Shown piece after piece: positions 36,585-45,199 of a stretch of DNA of 64,000 bases. The position numbers and the translations under genes are program-made. The stretch is from Lachnospiraceae bacterium YSB2008. Its GTDB lineage: Bacteria; Bacillota; Clostridia; Lachnospirales; Lachnospiraceae. The notes under the pieces are model-generated. The model saw only the letters and a program-made list of their open reading frames with translations, ran no database searches and was not told the DNA's origin. The stretch spans positions 248,001-312,000 of the forward strand of contig JHWR01000001.1 of NCBI GenBank assembly GCA_000687655.1, written 5' to 3'. Every line of letters begins with the position of its first letter. Position 1 is the first letter of the stretch.

Positions 36585-36938
36585 TCAAATGGACAATTTT
36601 TCACTCCACTCAGCTTCCTTGAAGCCGACAAGAACAGTATCTCCATTTATAACTATCGGGCGTTTTACGAGCATTCCATTTGTAGAAAGAATCTCCAGCT
36701 GTTCCTCCTCAGTCATGGATGGAATCCGGTCTTTAAGCTTCATATCTTTATAGAGCAGCCCACTGGTATTGAAGAATCTCTTAAGTGGAAGTCCGCTCTT
36801 TTCGTACCATTCTTTCAGTTCATCATAACTCGGATTATCCCCAGCGATATGGCGCTCTTCGTAATTGATATTATGCTCATCAAGCCACTTCTTAGCCTTC
36901 TGGCATGTTGTACATTTGGGATAACATATGAATAGCAT
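36585..36938 (-). CDS. ArsC/Spx-family thioredoxin-fold protein
   Basis: 117 residues with the N-terminal CTTC redox motif in FICYPKCTTCQKAKKWLDE and the family's later RFFNTSGLLYK, IPSMTEEEQLEIL and KRPIVINGDTVLVGFKEAEW. Small members are called ArsC-like or Spx/MgsR-like; the KRPI motif suits the reductase branch. It lacks the RPI-to-arsenate context (no ars operon here), so an arsenate role is unproven. A perfect AGGAGG is upstream. Confidence 0.9.
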   Translation of the reverse strand: MLFICYPKCTTCQKAKKWLDEHNINYEERHIAGDNPSYDELKEWYEKSGLPLKRFFNTSGLLYKDMKLKDRIPSMTEEEQLEILSTNGMLVKRPIVINGDTVLVGFKEAEWSEKLSI

Positions 36939-36994
36939 ATTAGGTTCTCCTCCTTTTACTGTTCTTAAGGCATAGGCTATCTACGTCATTTTCA

Positions 36995-37738
36995 TTAATT
37001 AACCAATTTCAGGAACTTCTTATCATTCATCTGCTCGTTAGTAACATACTCCCCGTCTTTGAACAGAGCATAGTTTGTTATAGGTGTAGGGGCATTCTGT
37101 GCCTCAGCTTTACTCTCTATATGAATTGCCCTAAATGGAATACCATTCTCTTTTGCTGTCTGCTCCACAATCGGAACATACTTTGCATTAAATGGACATT
37201 GATTTGTGTAATACAGAACATATCCCTTCTCATCTATGTGAGGATGCTTGGCGCATTCCTTGAAACTTGGACTTTCAGCCTTCTTGTCAAAAGGTAAATA
37301 CCAGAGCTGGATGCCATTATCTGCCTCATCAGCGACAGCGAACCCTTTGTACTTCAGGAATTTAGGATCCGCCAGGAATGGCTTTTTCTTTGCAGCACAT
37401 AAAATGCAAAGCCCATTCTTTCCCTTCTTCTTGCTGTCTTCGATGCATGCTTCCAGCAGATCCGATGAATATCCATGTCCTTTGAAGGATCCGGACACCC
37501 ACAGACAGTCAATGTACATATAACCATCCGCTTCTATCGGTACCCATGCATTTTCCGCAGGGATGTATTCGATAAAGCACTTGCCTCTCTCTACACTTTT
37601 GAGAAAGACAAGTCCTTCATCAAAGCGTTCAGTAAGCCATGCTTTCTTTGAAGACACCTGCACATCCTTGTTATTCGATATAGCACAGCAGATGTGTTCT
37701 TCTTCGATATTCTCTTTCGTTACACGGATATATTCCAT
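36995..37738 (-). CDS. YoaP-type N-acetyltransferase
   Basis: 247 residues: a GNAT acetyltransferase domain (residues ~1-135; YIDCLWVSGSFKGHGYSSDLL with the acetyl-CoA loop) followed by the YoaP domain, seen in YVLYYTNQCPFNAKYVPIVE and YALFKDGEYVTNEQM. The second part has a thioredoxin-like CPFN motif. Substrate unknown. It starts 16 bases after the RhuM gene stop, with AAGGAG upstream, so it may be read from the same message. Confidence 0.88.
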   Translation of the reverse strand: MEYIRVTKENIEEEHICCAISNNKDVQVSSKKAWLTERFDEGLVFLKSVERGKCFIEYIPAENAWVPIEADGYMYIDCLWVSGSFKGHGYSSDLLEACIEDSKKKGKNGLCILCAAKKKPFLADPKFLKYKGFAVADEADNGIQLWYLPFDKKAESPSFKECAKHPHIDEKGYVLYYTNQCPFNAKYVPIVEQTAKENGIPFRAIHIESKAEAQNAPTPITNYALFKDGEYVTNEQMNDKKFLKLVN

Positions 37739-37753
37739 TACCCCTAGCTCCTT

Positions 37754-38779
37754 TCAGTCATTTTGCTTTTCAAGCATTTTCTTTACAGCCTTGTCAAAAT
37801 CTGAATCTATCGGTTGCGTCCTATTGAATATCTCATATTCCGAACTTGCTTTTTCCAATGCCTGTTTATGAGTTATTTTACCATTATCCTTTAAAATCTT
37901 ATATTGTCGAAATTCAAGAAATGCATTTACACTCTTTTCAAATTCCTCCATTGTAAATACATTTTCCCGTTCAATCAAATCCTCTATATAATCAAAGTAG
38001 CCCGTAACTGCTCGTTCCAATTGTCTGATTTGTTTCTCATCAAGATAATTCTTTGCAACAGAAACATCAGATTTCAGTATCCTTCCGTCAGGTGCATTCT
38101 TCCAAGTTGTGAGTCCCATATGTTCTTTACTATGATCTGCAGACTCATATACGATTTCTGCCGCTGTATGATTAGTAATTGCATAATGGAACTTGTTCTG
38201 AATTGTAGCATAGAAATGATATGCTATTTCCGAATCCTCAGTATAGTCAATACTGCATTCTGCGAAAATGTCTGTAATCTGTTGCCAGATACGGCGTTCG
38301 CTGGCACGGATTGAACGAACACGCTCCAAGAGTTCTCGAAAGTAGTCTTTACCAAAGGCGGTCTTACCTTGCTTGAGTCTTTCATCATCAAGTACAAAGC
38401 CCTTTGTCATAAACTCTTTTAAAACTTTAGTTGCCCATATACGAAACTGTGTAGCCTTCTTGGAATTAACACGATATCCAACAGAGATAATCGCATCAAG
38501 ATTATAAAACATTGTCTCATTATTCTGCGTTTTCCCTGGAAGCGCCCCATGTACACTGGTTGTTGCAATTTTTGCAACAACCACTTTTTCATCTAACTCA
38601 CCACTTTCAAATATTTTCTTTAGATGTCTGCTGATACCGGATTTATCAACTCCGAACAATTCCGCCATAGCCTTCTGAGTAATCCACAGGCTATCATCCA
38701 TTATATATGCATCTACAGAAATATCCCCATCATCCGTATGATAAAGAACCATTTCCATCTGCTTATCAAATTCTTTCAT
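37754..38779 (-). CDS. RhuM family protein
   Basis: 341 residues with the RhuM pattern: an N-terminal DNA-binding-like part (WITQKAMAELFGVDKSGISRHLKKIFESGEL), then NETMFYNLDAIISVGYRVNSKKATQFRIWA and VLKEFMTKGFVLDDERLKQ. The family is widespread on mobile elements and pathogenicity islands; its biochemical role is unknown, though related proteins pair with defence or toxin loci. Its ATG overlaps the stop of the XRE gene by four bases, so both form one unit. Confidence 0.9.
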   Translation of the reverse strand: MKEFDKQMEMVLYHTDDGDISVDAYIMDDSLWITQKAMAELFGVDKSGISRHLKKIFESGELDEKVVVAKIATTSVHGALPGKTQNNETMFYNLDAIISVGYRVNSKKATQFRIWATKVLKEFMTKGFVLDDERLKQGKTAFGKDYFRELLERVRSIRASERRIWQQITDIFAECSIDYTEDSEIAYHFYATIQNKFHYAITNHTAAEIVYESADHSKEHMGLTTWKNAPDGRILKSDVSVAKNYLDEKQIRQLERAVTGYFDYIEDLIERENVFTMEEFEKSVNAFLEFRQYKILKDNGKITHKQALEKASSEYEIFNRTQPIDSDFDKAVKKMLEKQND

Positions 38780-38979
38780 AGACGATTTTCCTCCTTCCCT
38801 ATCAGTTCTTCATATTTAAACTGATACGATATAAGTCTTGGAATATACTCCGGCGGTGTTCTTCTTCCTGCCTCCCAATCTTCCAATGTTCGAACAGGGA
38901 TACCCGTATGTTCTGAAAACTCTTTACGTGACATCCCTGTACTCTCTCGTAATTCTTTTATAGTTCTTGCTATATCCAT
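38776..38979 (-). CDS. XRE-family helix-turn-helix regulator
   Basis: 67 residues, almost wholly a Cro/CI-type helix-turn-helix: ELRESTGMSRKEFSEHTGIPVRTLEDWEAG, with the recognition helix near VRTLEDWE. GAGGTGA precedes the ATG. It is coupled to RhuM by a four-base overlap, and its promoter is flanked by two palindromes, which suggests that it represses its own operon. Confidence 0.9.
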   Translation of the reverse strand: MDIARTIKELRESTGMSRKEFSEHTGIPVRTLEDWEAGRRTPPEYIPRLISYQFKYEELIGKEENRL

Positions 38980-38991
38980 AATCTATCACCT

Positions 38992-39043
38992 CGCATTGCG
39001 TATTTTTATCAGTATATCATATTGATACAACATTCGCAATGCG
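38992..39043 (-). promoter_or_regulatory. Promoter and paired palindromic operator of the XRE-RhuM unit
   Basis: -35 TTGCGA (39039-39034) and -10 TATACT (39016-39011) are 17 bases apart. Two nine-base palindromes, CGCAATGCG at 39035-39043 and CGCATTGCG at 38992-39000, lie 43 bases apart, the first overlapping the -35 box and the second just before the ribosome binding site. Confidence 0.75.
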
Positions 39044-39192
39044 TGAATCTGATTTTTGAGATTTTTATCTTTTAACTTCAACCTCTTTCAAGTAGCACAA
39101 CCGTCTCGATTTGCGAACCATTGTCCAAACTTATTTTCATATACTTTGAAATGACTGGTAGTTTGAACTCTATCCTTATGAGTTTAAAACCT

Positions 39193-39393
39193 TTACTGAT
39201 ATCCTTCAAAGATACTCTCAACAACGAGATAACATGCGTACCTGGTAAGTCTGTAATCCTCAACCTTTCGAATCCCTTCCTTACCAATTTTTATCATTTT
39301 GCTGACGTCAGCGAAATAATCTGGAATATTTATTCCATTGTTATCGCACGAAGTTTTTTCTTTAATAAAAAGATTGACAATCCCATTCCAATA
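39193..39393 (-). pseudogene. DinD/BRO-type fragment (damage-inducible protein D family)
   Basis: The frame from 39393 reads NIPDYFADVSKMIKIG and VEDYRLTRYACYLVV, which is the conserved block of DinD-like proteins, and then meets TAA at 39193. There is no credible start and the expected C-terminal half is absent. The following bases to about 39060 keep no clear homology. It is a remnant of a gene often carried by mobile elements. Confidence 0.75.
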
Positions 39394-39438
39394 TTATAAC
39401 ATACCAACCAGAGAAACGAAGTTTACTACCGTACAGTC

Positions 39439-39837
39439 TTATGACTCAAGCGGCGTGCTCGTTTCTTTTTTTACTGTCACAATGTCATACAAATACATTT
39501 TCCCATTCTCGTCACGTCTAACCAATATCCTAGCTCGAAAAATATTATATTTCTTTAATTCTCCAGATTCATCATATACAGGAATTCCAAATCTGGTTGT
39601 ATATCGATACCAACCATACTTAGCTTTATTTCCATGTTTATTATTATAATCAGGATATTCTGTTTTATCAGTTGCTATTTCTACTAGATTTTCAATTGCA
39701 GTAATAGCATTAGCCTTTGCTTTTTCATTAGCACCTTTTACATCCTTTGTATCTCTTGAATGTGCAAATTCATCAGGGAAATCAGTACCAACATAGACCT
39801 TATCTGATGTTTCTAATATTTCAAAGCATTCTCCCAC
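39439..39837 (-). pseudogene. Phage PBECR-type nuclease domain fragment
   Basis: About 133 codons; the frame opens just after a TGA at 39868-39870. It reads FEILETSDKVYVGTDFPDEFA, AKANAITAIENLVEIA, KYGWYRYTTRFGIPVYDE and ILVRRDENGKMYLYDIVTVKKE. This is the layout of the barnase/EndoU/colicin/RelE-like (PBECR) domains that end large phage or element proteins. Only the final domain is left, with a GTG as the best possible start, so it is probably a truncated leftover. It could still be a small free-standing toxin; no antitoxin is adjacent. Confidence 0.65.
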
Positions 39838-39856
39838 ATATTGCTTAAGATAAGTT

Positions 39857-41398
39857 TCAATCTCGTTTCAAAAGCGCAGCAGTCTCCACATGTCCCGAAT
39901 GACAAAACTGATCATAAACCGCTGCCTTTTTCATCTGGAAACCACGTTCTGTCAGATATGCAACATCTCTGGCAAGTGTTGCCGGGTCACATGATACGTA
40001 CACCAGCCTGTCCGGCGCCATACTGCAGATAGTCTCAAGCAGTTTCTCATCACATCCTTTTCTCGGAGGGTCTACGATCACTACTTCGGCTCTGCTTCCA
40101 TCATCGCCGTTTTCATATATCTCCGGCACAACCTCTTCTGCCTTTCCTACGAAAAATGTAGTGTTCTCTATTTCATTAAGCGCAGCATTGCTCCTTGCAT
40201 CCTCTATAGCCTCAGGTACAATCTCAACGCCATATACCTCTTTTGCTTTGGACGCCACAGAAAGCGAAATGGTTCCTATGCCACAGTACATATCCCATAC
40301 GGTCTCTGTACCATTCAGGCCGGCATATTCTATGGCCTTACTATATAATTCTCTTGTCATTGCAGGATTGACTTGATAGAAGGATTCCGCAGATATATGG
40401 AACTTTACGATTCTCTCAGTACCTGATGCATCTCTGGTTGTTATATAGTCTTCTATATAGTTACGTCCATACAGAATCTTGCTTTTCCTGCCTAAGATTC
40501 GATTTGTATTCTCATCATTTATACTTACTACAACAGATGCCAAGTCTATGTTTGTCCCATTCTGTCGGTGCAAATCTGTATCGGCATTCATTTCCCTGCC
40601 GGCATTAGAATTCATCTCATTTAACTCTTCCTGTGCATCATTATACTCATCCACCGCTTCCTGCATGATTTCTATGAATCTGTACTTCTCAGGTAGCTCC
40701 TTTCCGTTCACTACAACGCATATCATGAGTTCGCCTGTAGCGAACCCTATCCTCGTTATGACATGTCTCAGAAGCCCCTTCAGCTTCTTCTCATCATATA
40801 TGCTGACGCGGCACTCCTCTATATACTTATACATAGCGGCTATGATGTACCTGTTCACTTCATGCCCTATGATACAGTCATCAGACGGAATTATAAAATG
40901 CGTCCTTCCGGCATAGAATCCGATAACCGGTTTTCCGTCCTTATCCCTGCCTATCGGAAATTGCATCTTATTTCGGAATCTGTATGGCTCTTTTGACGTT
41001 CCCCTCGCGGAATTACCATCGCCCTCCGTCATTCCGTGTGCCGGTTCCATTATACTTTCAATAAAGTCCTTATCCTGCTTTCCGATCCTTACCAGTGCAT
41101 TAATAACCTTATCTCTCTTATATTTCAGCTGTGCCTCGTAATCCATATGCATGAGTGTGCATCCGCCACACCTTCTGGCGTTCTCACACTTAGGCTCCAC
41201 TCTGTAAGAAGACGGTTCTATAATCTCTTCCAACCTTCCGTAGGCATAGTTCTTCTTCAGCTTTATAATCTTTGCACGGATCCTGTCACCCGGAAGAGCG
41301 TCCTTAACAAAGACAGCCATGCCATCAATATGACCCACGCCCTGTCCTGCATCAGCTATATCTTCAATTGTAATCTCGTATATCTCTTCTTTTCTCAT
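39857..41398 (-). CDS. 23S rRNA (uracil-C5)-methyltransferase, RlmD/RlmCD type
   Basis: About 513 residues from ATG 41398 (GGTGGA upstream; a TTG at 41410 is less likely). N-terminal TRAM domain (~1-60), then the iron-sulfur cysteines CENARRCGGCTLMH and a distant fourth cysteine, followed by the SAM-binding domain (WDMYCGIGTISLSVA), the VDPPRKGCDEK motif and YVSCDPATLARDVAYL with the catalytic cysteine. The family methylates U1939/U747 of 23S rRNA. The insertion at ~residues 255-300 is longer than usual. It ends beside the PBECR fragment. Confidence 0.95.
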   Translation of the reverse strand: MRKEEIYEITIEDIADAGQGVGHIDGMAVFVKDALPGDRIRAKIIKLKKNYAYGRLEEIIEPSSYRVEPKCENARRCGGCTLMHMDYEAQLKYKRDKVINALVRIGKQDKDFIESIMEPAHGMTEGDGNSARGTSKEPYRFRNKMQFPIGRDKDGKPVIGFYAGRTHFIIPSDDCIIGHEVNRYIIAAMYKYIEECRVSIYDEKKLKGLLRHVITRIGFATGELMICVVVNGKELPEKYRFIEIMQEAVDEYNDAQEELNEMNSNAGREMNADTDLHRQNGTNIDLASVVVSINDENTNRILGRKSKILYGRNYIEDYITTRDASGTERIVKFHISAESFYQVNPAMTRELYSKAIEYAGLNGTETVWDMYCGIGTISLSVASKAKEVYGVEIVPEAIEDARSNAALNEIENTTFFVGKAEEVVPEIYENGDDGSRAEVVIVDPPRKGCDEKLLETICSMAPDRLVYVSCDPATLARDVAYLTERGFQMKKAAVYDQFCHSGHVETAALLKRD

Positions 41399-41552
41399 GA
41401 TATCCACCAAAAGTCAAAACGCGCCGCAAATGTTACAAGCCTCTAAAATGCAGGTTGCGCAGCAATCATATCAATTCATCGTCACATACAGAATTATTAT
41501 AAATCCTGGAGAGTATTTAGTAAACCGCCATAAGTCCTTTTTCCCATAAGAA

Positions 41553-41579
41553 AAGCCCCGTGCGCACGCACAGGGCTTT
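41553..41579 (-). terminator. Intrinsic terminator after the CarD gene
   Basis: On the minus strand AAAGCCCTGTGCGTGCGCACGGGGCTTTT: nearly perfect 10-11-bp GC-rich stem with a short loop, followed by TTTTCTT. It lies 27 bases after the CarD stop codon. On the plus strand the T-run is weaker. Confidence 0.85.
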
Positions 41580-41605
41580 ATCTTAGTTTAACATTTCCCG
41601 ACATC

Positions 41606-42091
41606 TCAAACACTTAGCTTAATATAGTCTCTGACTTCATCCTTGTCCATATCAAGCGATATGGCGAGCTCGCCATACAGATTTTCTTCTGCAATATGAA
41701 AATATTTCGAATCCGATGCCGTCGCCTTCTTACCTTCAGCCTGTCTTTCTTCAGTCCTGAAGTAGATAGTCTTGATTGTCTTAACTATCTCAGAAGGATC
41801 ACATGTCAGAAGCGCTCTCTTATAATCATGATCAATCTTTCTCTCATCAAGAATATCAAGGGTTCCTATATTCTTGATTCCCTTTATGAATTCCTGCGCC
41901 TCTTCTTTTGTCATGACTTCCCGCATAACAACTCTGTCATTGTCGATCGGTGTGAGTATCGTACTGTCCCTTATATATATAGGCTTAAGCGTATAATACT
42001 CCCTGTCATCACTGTCATCCAGCGGTCCAACACTCATGACCTTACAAACTCCACTGTTACCATAAATGATGTAATCTCCGACACTAAACAC
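41606..42091 (-). CDS. CarD family transcription regulator
   Basis: About 161 residues. The N-terminal Tudor-like RNA-polymerase-interaction domain is clear: VFSVGDYIIYGNSGVCKV, YYTLKPIYIRDSTILTPID; the C-terminal part is helical (DHDYKRALLTCDPSEIVKTIKTIYFR, KYFHIAEENLYGELA). CarD/CdnL proteins bind the RNA polymerase beta subunit and stabilise open complexes. The start is uncertain: GTG 42091 has AGGAG at a normal distance, whereas GTG 42100 would sit against it. Confidence 0.93.
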   Translation of the reverse strand: MFSVGDYIIYGNSGVCKVMSVGPLDDSDDREYYTLKPIYIRDSTILTPIDNDRVVMREVMTKEEAQEFIKGIKNIGTLDILDERKIDHDYKRALLTCDPSEIVKTIKTIYFRTEERQAEGKKATASDSKYFHIAEENLYGELAISLDMDKDEVRDYIKLSV

Positions 42092-42282
42092 GGCTCCCAC
42101 TCTCCTTTTCTACCTGTGCCCGCCGCAGGGCAAAACATCCGATCTCCAATCTCCTCCACGCCCGGAAGTACATGGAACCAACCCCCAGACAAGTTCATTG
42201 TAACACCGAAATTAAGGTATTGTAAGCCGAAAATTAGTGTCTGAATCATTTTCGTGAGTTTACACAAATGAAACGTTTTCTG

Positions 42283-43023
42283 TTATGCAATTTTGCCTCT
42301 TATCTGGCGTTTCAAAGCTACCGCAATGTCACTCAGGATGAAGTCTCCTCCCCTAGGTTTCGGTTCGCGCACTGCCACCTCCCCTTCAACCTTCGCCGGG
42401 CTTCCCTTGATGACATATATCCTGTCAGATATCAGTATTGCTTCGTCCACGTCATGCGTTATGAAGAGTGCTGATATCTCAAGCTTATCAAATGTATCGA
42501 GGAACCATTCATGCATTTTTTCCCTTGTTATGGTATCCAGAGCAGAGAAAGGTTCATCCAGAAGCATTGCATCCTTGCCGCATAGATAAGTCCTAAGAAG
42601 TGCCGCTCTCTGCCTCATACCGCCTGACAGCTCCGAAGGATACTTATACTCATATCCTTCCAGTCCGAATTCTCGAAAATGTACCGCTGCCTTATCTCTG
42701 GCTTCACTCTTCTTCATTCCGCCTATTACAAGCGGGAGCGATACATTATCTATAACCTTCTTATGCGGAAGCAGCATATCCTTCTGGAGCATATAGCTGA
42801 CATGACCGCTCGCACCGGTTACATCCTCACCATTCAGTAGCACCCGTCCCTCGTCAGGTTGAGTCAGTCCTGATATCACATTGAACAGCGTTGTCTTACC
42901 CACACCGCTGCCACCTATGATACTGACAATTTCACCTTTACGCAGCGTTATATCTATGCCGCCCAAAACCGTCTTACCATCGAAGCTCTTTATGATATTT
43001 TCTGTACGTAATATCTCGTTCAA
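42283..43023 (-). CDS. thiZ: ABC transporter ATP-binding protein (ThiZ type)
   Basis: About 246 residues from TTG 43023, which has GGTGA just upstream; the TTG at 43047 lacks a binding site. Walker A is GGSGVGKTT, the Q-loop YMLQKDMLLPHK, the signature LSGGMRQRAALLR and Walker B AMLLDEPFSALD with the switch histidine in FITHDVDEA. It is closest to the nitrate/sulfonate/HMP-precursor (NitT/TauT, ThiZ) group. Last gene of the riboswitch-controlled transporter, 65 bases after the binding protein. Confidence 0.92.
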   Translation of the reverse strand: MNEILRTENIIKSFDGKTVLGGIDITLRKGEIVSIIGGSGVGKTTLFNVISGLTQPDEGRVLLNGEDVTGASGHVSYMLQKDMLLPHKKVIDNVSLPLVIGGMKKSEARDKAAVHFREFGLEGYEYKYPSELSGGMRQRAALLRTYLCGKDAMLLDEPFSALDTITREKMHEWFLDTFDKLEISALFITHDVDEAILISDRIYVIKGSPAKVEGEVAVREPKPRGGDFILSDIAVALKRQIRGKIA

Positions 43024-43087
43024 ATCGTCACCAATTAATATCAACAACCAAAAGAATTTTGCTTCTCTTTTTTTCTCATAACAATAA

Positions 43088-44128
43088 CTATTTTAAATAA
43101 TCATTACTGAATCCCGTACCTGCAGGTATCTCACCGCTGAGTTTGTTCTCATATAACCATGCATAAAACGCATCCCAACGTTCAGCATCAATATAGCCCC
43201 ATGACTCAGCATCAGATATATATTCCTTTGCGATCCACTCCTGGCTCTTTGCCACAAGTTCTTTATCAAGCTCAGGAACCTCCTCACAGAGTATATCTGC
43301 TGCCTTTGACGGATCACTCGCAGCAAGCTCATATCCCTTCCTAGTTGCAGCAAGGAATGCCTTGGCAGTCTCAGGATCATCTTTAAGAAAGTCATTATTT
43401 GCTATGATTACCGGGCTATAATAATCAAATGCAGGATTTATATCCTTGAAGTAAATCATGTTGGTATCAAGCCCTGCAAGCTCAGTAGCAACACCTGCCC
43501 ATGCATAATAAACCCATATAGCATCGATATTCTGCTGAAGTGCAGCAGCTTCGTCAGTAACTGTTTCAGGGATCATCTTAACCTTACTGAAATCACCACC
43601 ATCTGCCTCAACTATATTCTTAAGCATCGCCTGTTCTACCGGAAGCTCCCACGTAGCATAATTCTTACCCTCAAGTCCCTTTGGAGATGTAATGCCATCC
43701 TCCTTGAGAGATATAATACCCGATGTATTGTGCTGTAATATCGCAGCAACAGCAGTAACCTTAATATCCCCACTTTCATATACAGGTGCAAGATAATCCT
43801 GGAAATCTATTCCGAACTCCGCATCTCCCGAAGCCACCATCATAGTTGCTCCATCCTCAGGCGGCTGTATTACGTTTACATGTAATCCGACCTCTTCATA
43901 GTAGCCCTCATGAAGTGCCACATATATTCCCGTATGGTTCGTATTCGGAGTCCAGTCAAGAACCAGAGTTATCTCTTTCTTCTCATAACCATCCCCGTCA
44001 CGCTTCCCCTCTTCGGAAGTCACCTCCGTCTGAGATGCGCCACACCCAGCAACGCAAAGTCCAATTGCCATTGTGGTGATGATCGTCACAGTCTTTTTAA
44101 TCATTTTAATGATTTGTTTATTAATCAT
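43088..44128 (-). CDS. thiY: HMP-precursor ABC transporter substrate-binding lipoprotein (ThiY/THI5-like)
   Basis: 346 residues: signal peptide ending in the lipobox VAGC (Cys ~29), then the NMT1/THI5 domain. Visible marks are LVLDWTPNTNHTGIYVALHEGYY, PPEDGATMMVASGDAEFGIDFQ and WVYYAWAGV. ThiY binds formylaminopyrimidine precursors of the thiamin pyrimidine. AGAGGAT precedes the ATG. It follows the permease after a 199-base gap that holds a long inverted repeat. The TPP riboswitch of the operon supports the thiamin role over taurine or nitrate. Confidence 0.92.
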   Translation of the reverse strand: MINKQIIKMIKKTVTIITTMAIGLCVAGCGASQTEVTSEEGKRDGDGYEKKEITLVLDWTPNTNHTGIYVALHEGYYEEVGLHVNVIQPPEDGATMMVASGDAEFGIDFQDYLAPVYESGDIKVTAVAAILQHNTSGIISLKEDGITSPKGLEGKNYATWELPVEQAMLKNIVEADGGDFSKVKMIPETVTDEAAALQQNIDAIWVYYAWAGVATELAGLDTNMIYFKDINPAFDYYSPVIIANNDFLKDDPETAKAFLAATRKGYELAASDPSKAADILCEEVPELDKELVAKSQEWIAKEYISDAESWGYIDAERWDAFYAWLYENKLSGEIPAGTGFSNDYLK

Positions 44129-44178
44129 AGAATTATCCTCTTCAAATTATTTTATTATGTATGATTATCATGGTTACA

Positions 44179-44333
44179 GATTAATTACTATGATCATATG
44201 CATGAAAAACCCTCTGAGGCCGTCGGTGCTTAACGAATAGACATGTTAATGTCTATGAGTTTAGCATCCGCTACGTGTCCGAAGCGGAGCCGAGAGGCGC
44301 GTTTTGAATGCATATGAATCCGAGTAATTAATC
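44179..44333. repeat. 155-bp imperfect inverted repeat between permease and binding protein
   Basis: Outer arms GATTAATTACT (44179-44189) and AGTAATTAATC (44323-44333) are exact complements; pairing goes on through CATATGCAT on both sides. Inside are further stems: TAGACAT-GTTA-ATGTCTA, TGCTTAAC with GTTTAGCA, and TCCGCT with AGCGGA. The right arm includes the stop codon of the permease gene (44328-44330). It is MITE-like in form, or a processing/attenuation structure. Confidence 0.75.
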
Positions 44334-45107
44334 GTCACCCCTTTTATTCCACGGCATACAAACACTTTGTAGCACTTTTACAATCAACATCAGCACCAAA
44401 CTGATAACGGAGACGAGCAGCACCACAGCAAACATCTTATCATAGCTGTACGCCTTCCTAACTCTCGTCATATAAACTCCGAGCCCCTTCAGTCCTCCGA
44501 GCCACTCAGCTATCACGGCTCCGACCACCGAGTATGAAACCGCAATCTTCAGTGCCGCAAAGAACTCACCTAAGGCATTCGGGAACTTCACATGCCAGAA
44601 TATCTGCCAGTTCGAAGCCTTCATGCTCCGCATCAGCGTTATCATATCCTTATCTACCGACTGGAAGCCTTCCAGTAGTCCGACAGCCATAGGGAAGTAT
44701 GTAACTAGCACAACAAGCACAACCTTCGGTGCGATTCCATACGAGAACCACAGTATCAGAAGCGGTGCTATCGCAACAGCCGGTATTGTCTGCGTTATAA
44801 CAAGTATCGGATAAAGTCCATCCTTCACATACGGAAATGTATCCATAAGTGCTGCTGACAAAAATCCGAAAGCCACGCCTATCAGAAGTCCCAGTCCTGC
44901 CTCAATGAGAGTCGCTCCCGAATGGTACATAAGGAGCGGAAAGTCCGATATGAAAGCTTTGACTACATCAACCGGTGAAGGCAGCATATATCCAGGAACA
45001 AGCCCTGTCATACAGACAACCTGCCATATCAGCACCAGTCCCACCAGCACAAAAACCGGAGTCAGCTTACGTATTCTGTTTTCTTTCTTTGTCTTCTCTT
45101 TATTCAT
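44328..45107 (-). CDS. thiX: ABC transporter permease (ThiX type)
   Basis: About 259 residues from ATG 45107; a longer frame would run through the terminator and riboswitch and is rejected. Six membrane segments with the BPD-type loop YFPMAVGLLEGFQSVDKDMITL and AVIAEWLGGLKGLGVYM. Same family as SsuC/TauC/ThiX permeases. First gene of the transporter, directly behind the TPP riboswitch and its terminator. Confidence 0.92.
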   Translation of the reverse strand: MNKEKTKKENRIRKLTPVFVLVGLVLIWQVVCMTGLVPGYMLPSPVDVVKAFISDFPLLMYHSGATLIEAGLGLLIGVAFGFLSAALMDTFPYVKDGLYPILVITQTIPAVAIAPLLILWFSYGIAPKVVLVVLVTYFPMAVGLLEGFQSVDKDMITLMRSMKASNWQIFWHVKFPNALGEFFAALKIAVSYSVVGAVIAEWLGGLKGLGVYMTRVRKAYSYDKMFAVVLLVSVISLVLMLIVKVLQSVCMPWNKRGDD

Positions 45108-45157
45108 AGTCCAACTTACTATCAATAATAATCCGCTATAAAACGGCCAATCACAGA

Positions 45158-45191
45158 ATAAAAAAGACAGAACGTAATGCACGGTCTGTCT
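45158..45191 (-). terminator. Intrinsic terminator of the TPP riboswitch
   Basis: On the minus strand AGACAGA - CCGTGCATTACGT - TCTGTCT followed by six T. It lies between the riboswitch and the thiX start, so binding of TPP would favour this hairpin and stop transcription. Confidence 0.85.
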
Positions 45192-45199
45192 CTTTCTCT

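Larger units (their letters stand above)
38980..39438. other. Mostly decayed region between XRE-RhuM and the PBECR fragment
   Basis: Apart from the operator/promoter at 38992-39043 and the DinD-like fragment at 39193-39393, I see no intact gene. A 69-codon frame at 39078-39287 overlaps the fragment in another frame and shows no recognisable domain. Confidence 0.6.

Noticed and set aside
39078-39287. 69-codon minus-strand frame
   Set aside because: It overlaps the DinD-like fragment in another frame and has no recognisable motif; the homology lies in the frame at 39193-39393.
41401-41605. Possible tRNA or other RNA gene between the methyltransferase and CarD
   Set aside because: No cloverleaf or conserved T-loop could be folded; only the terminator hairpin at 41553-41579 is convincing.
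42034-42267. 77-codon minus-strand frame upstream of CarD
   Set aside because: It overlaps the CarD start in another frame, lacks a binding site and has an arbitrary-looking composition. It is leader sequence of carD.
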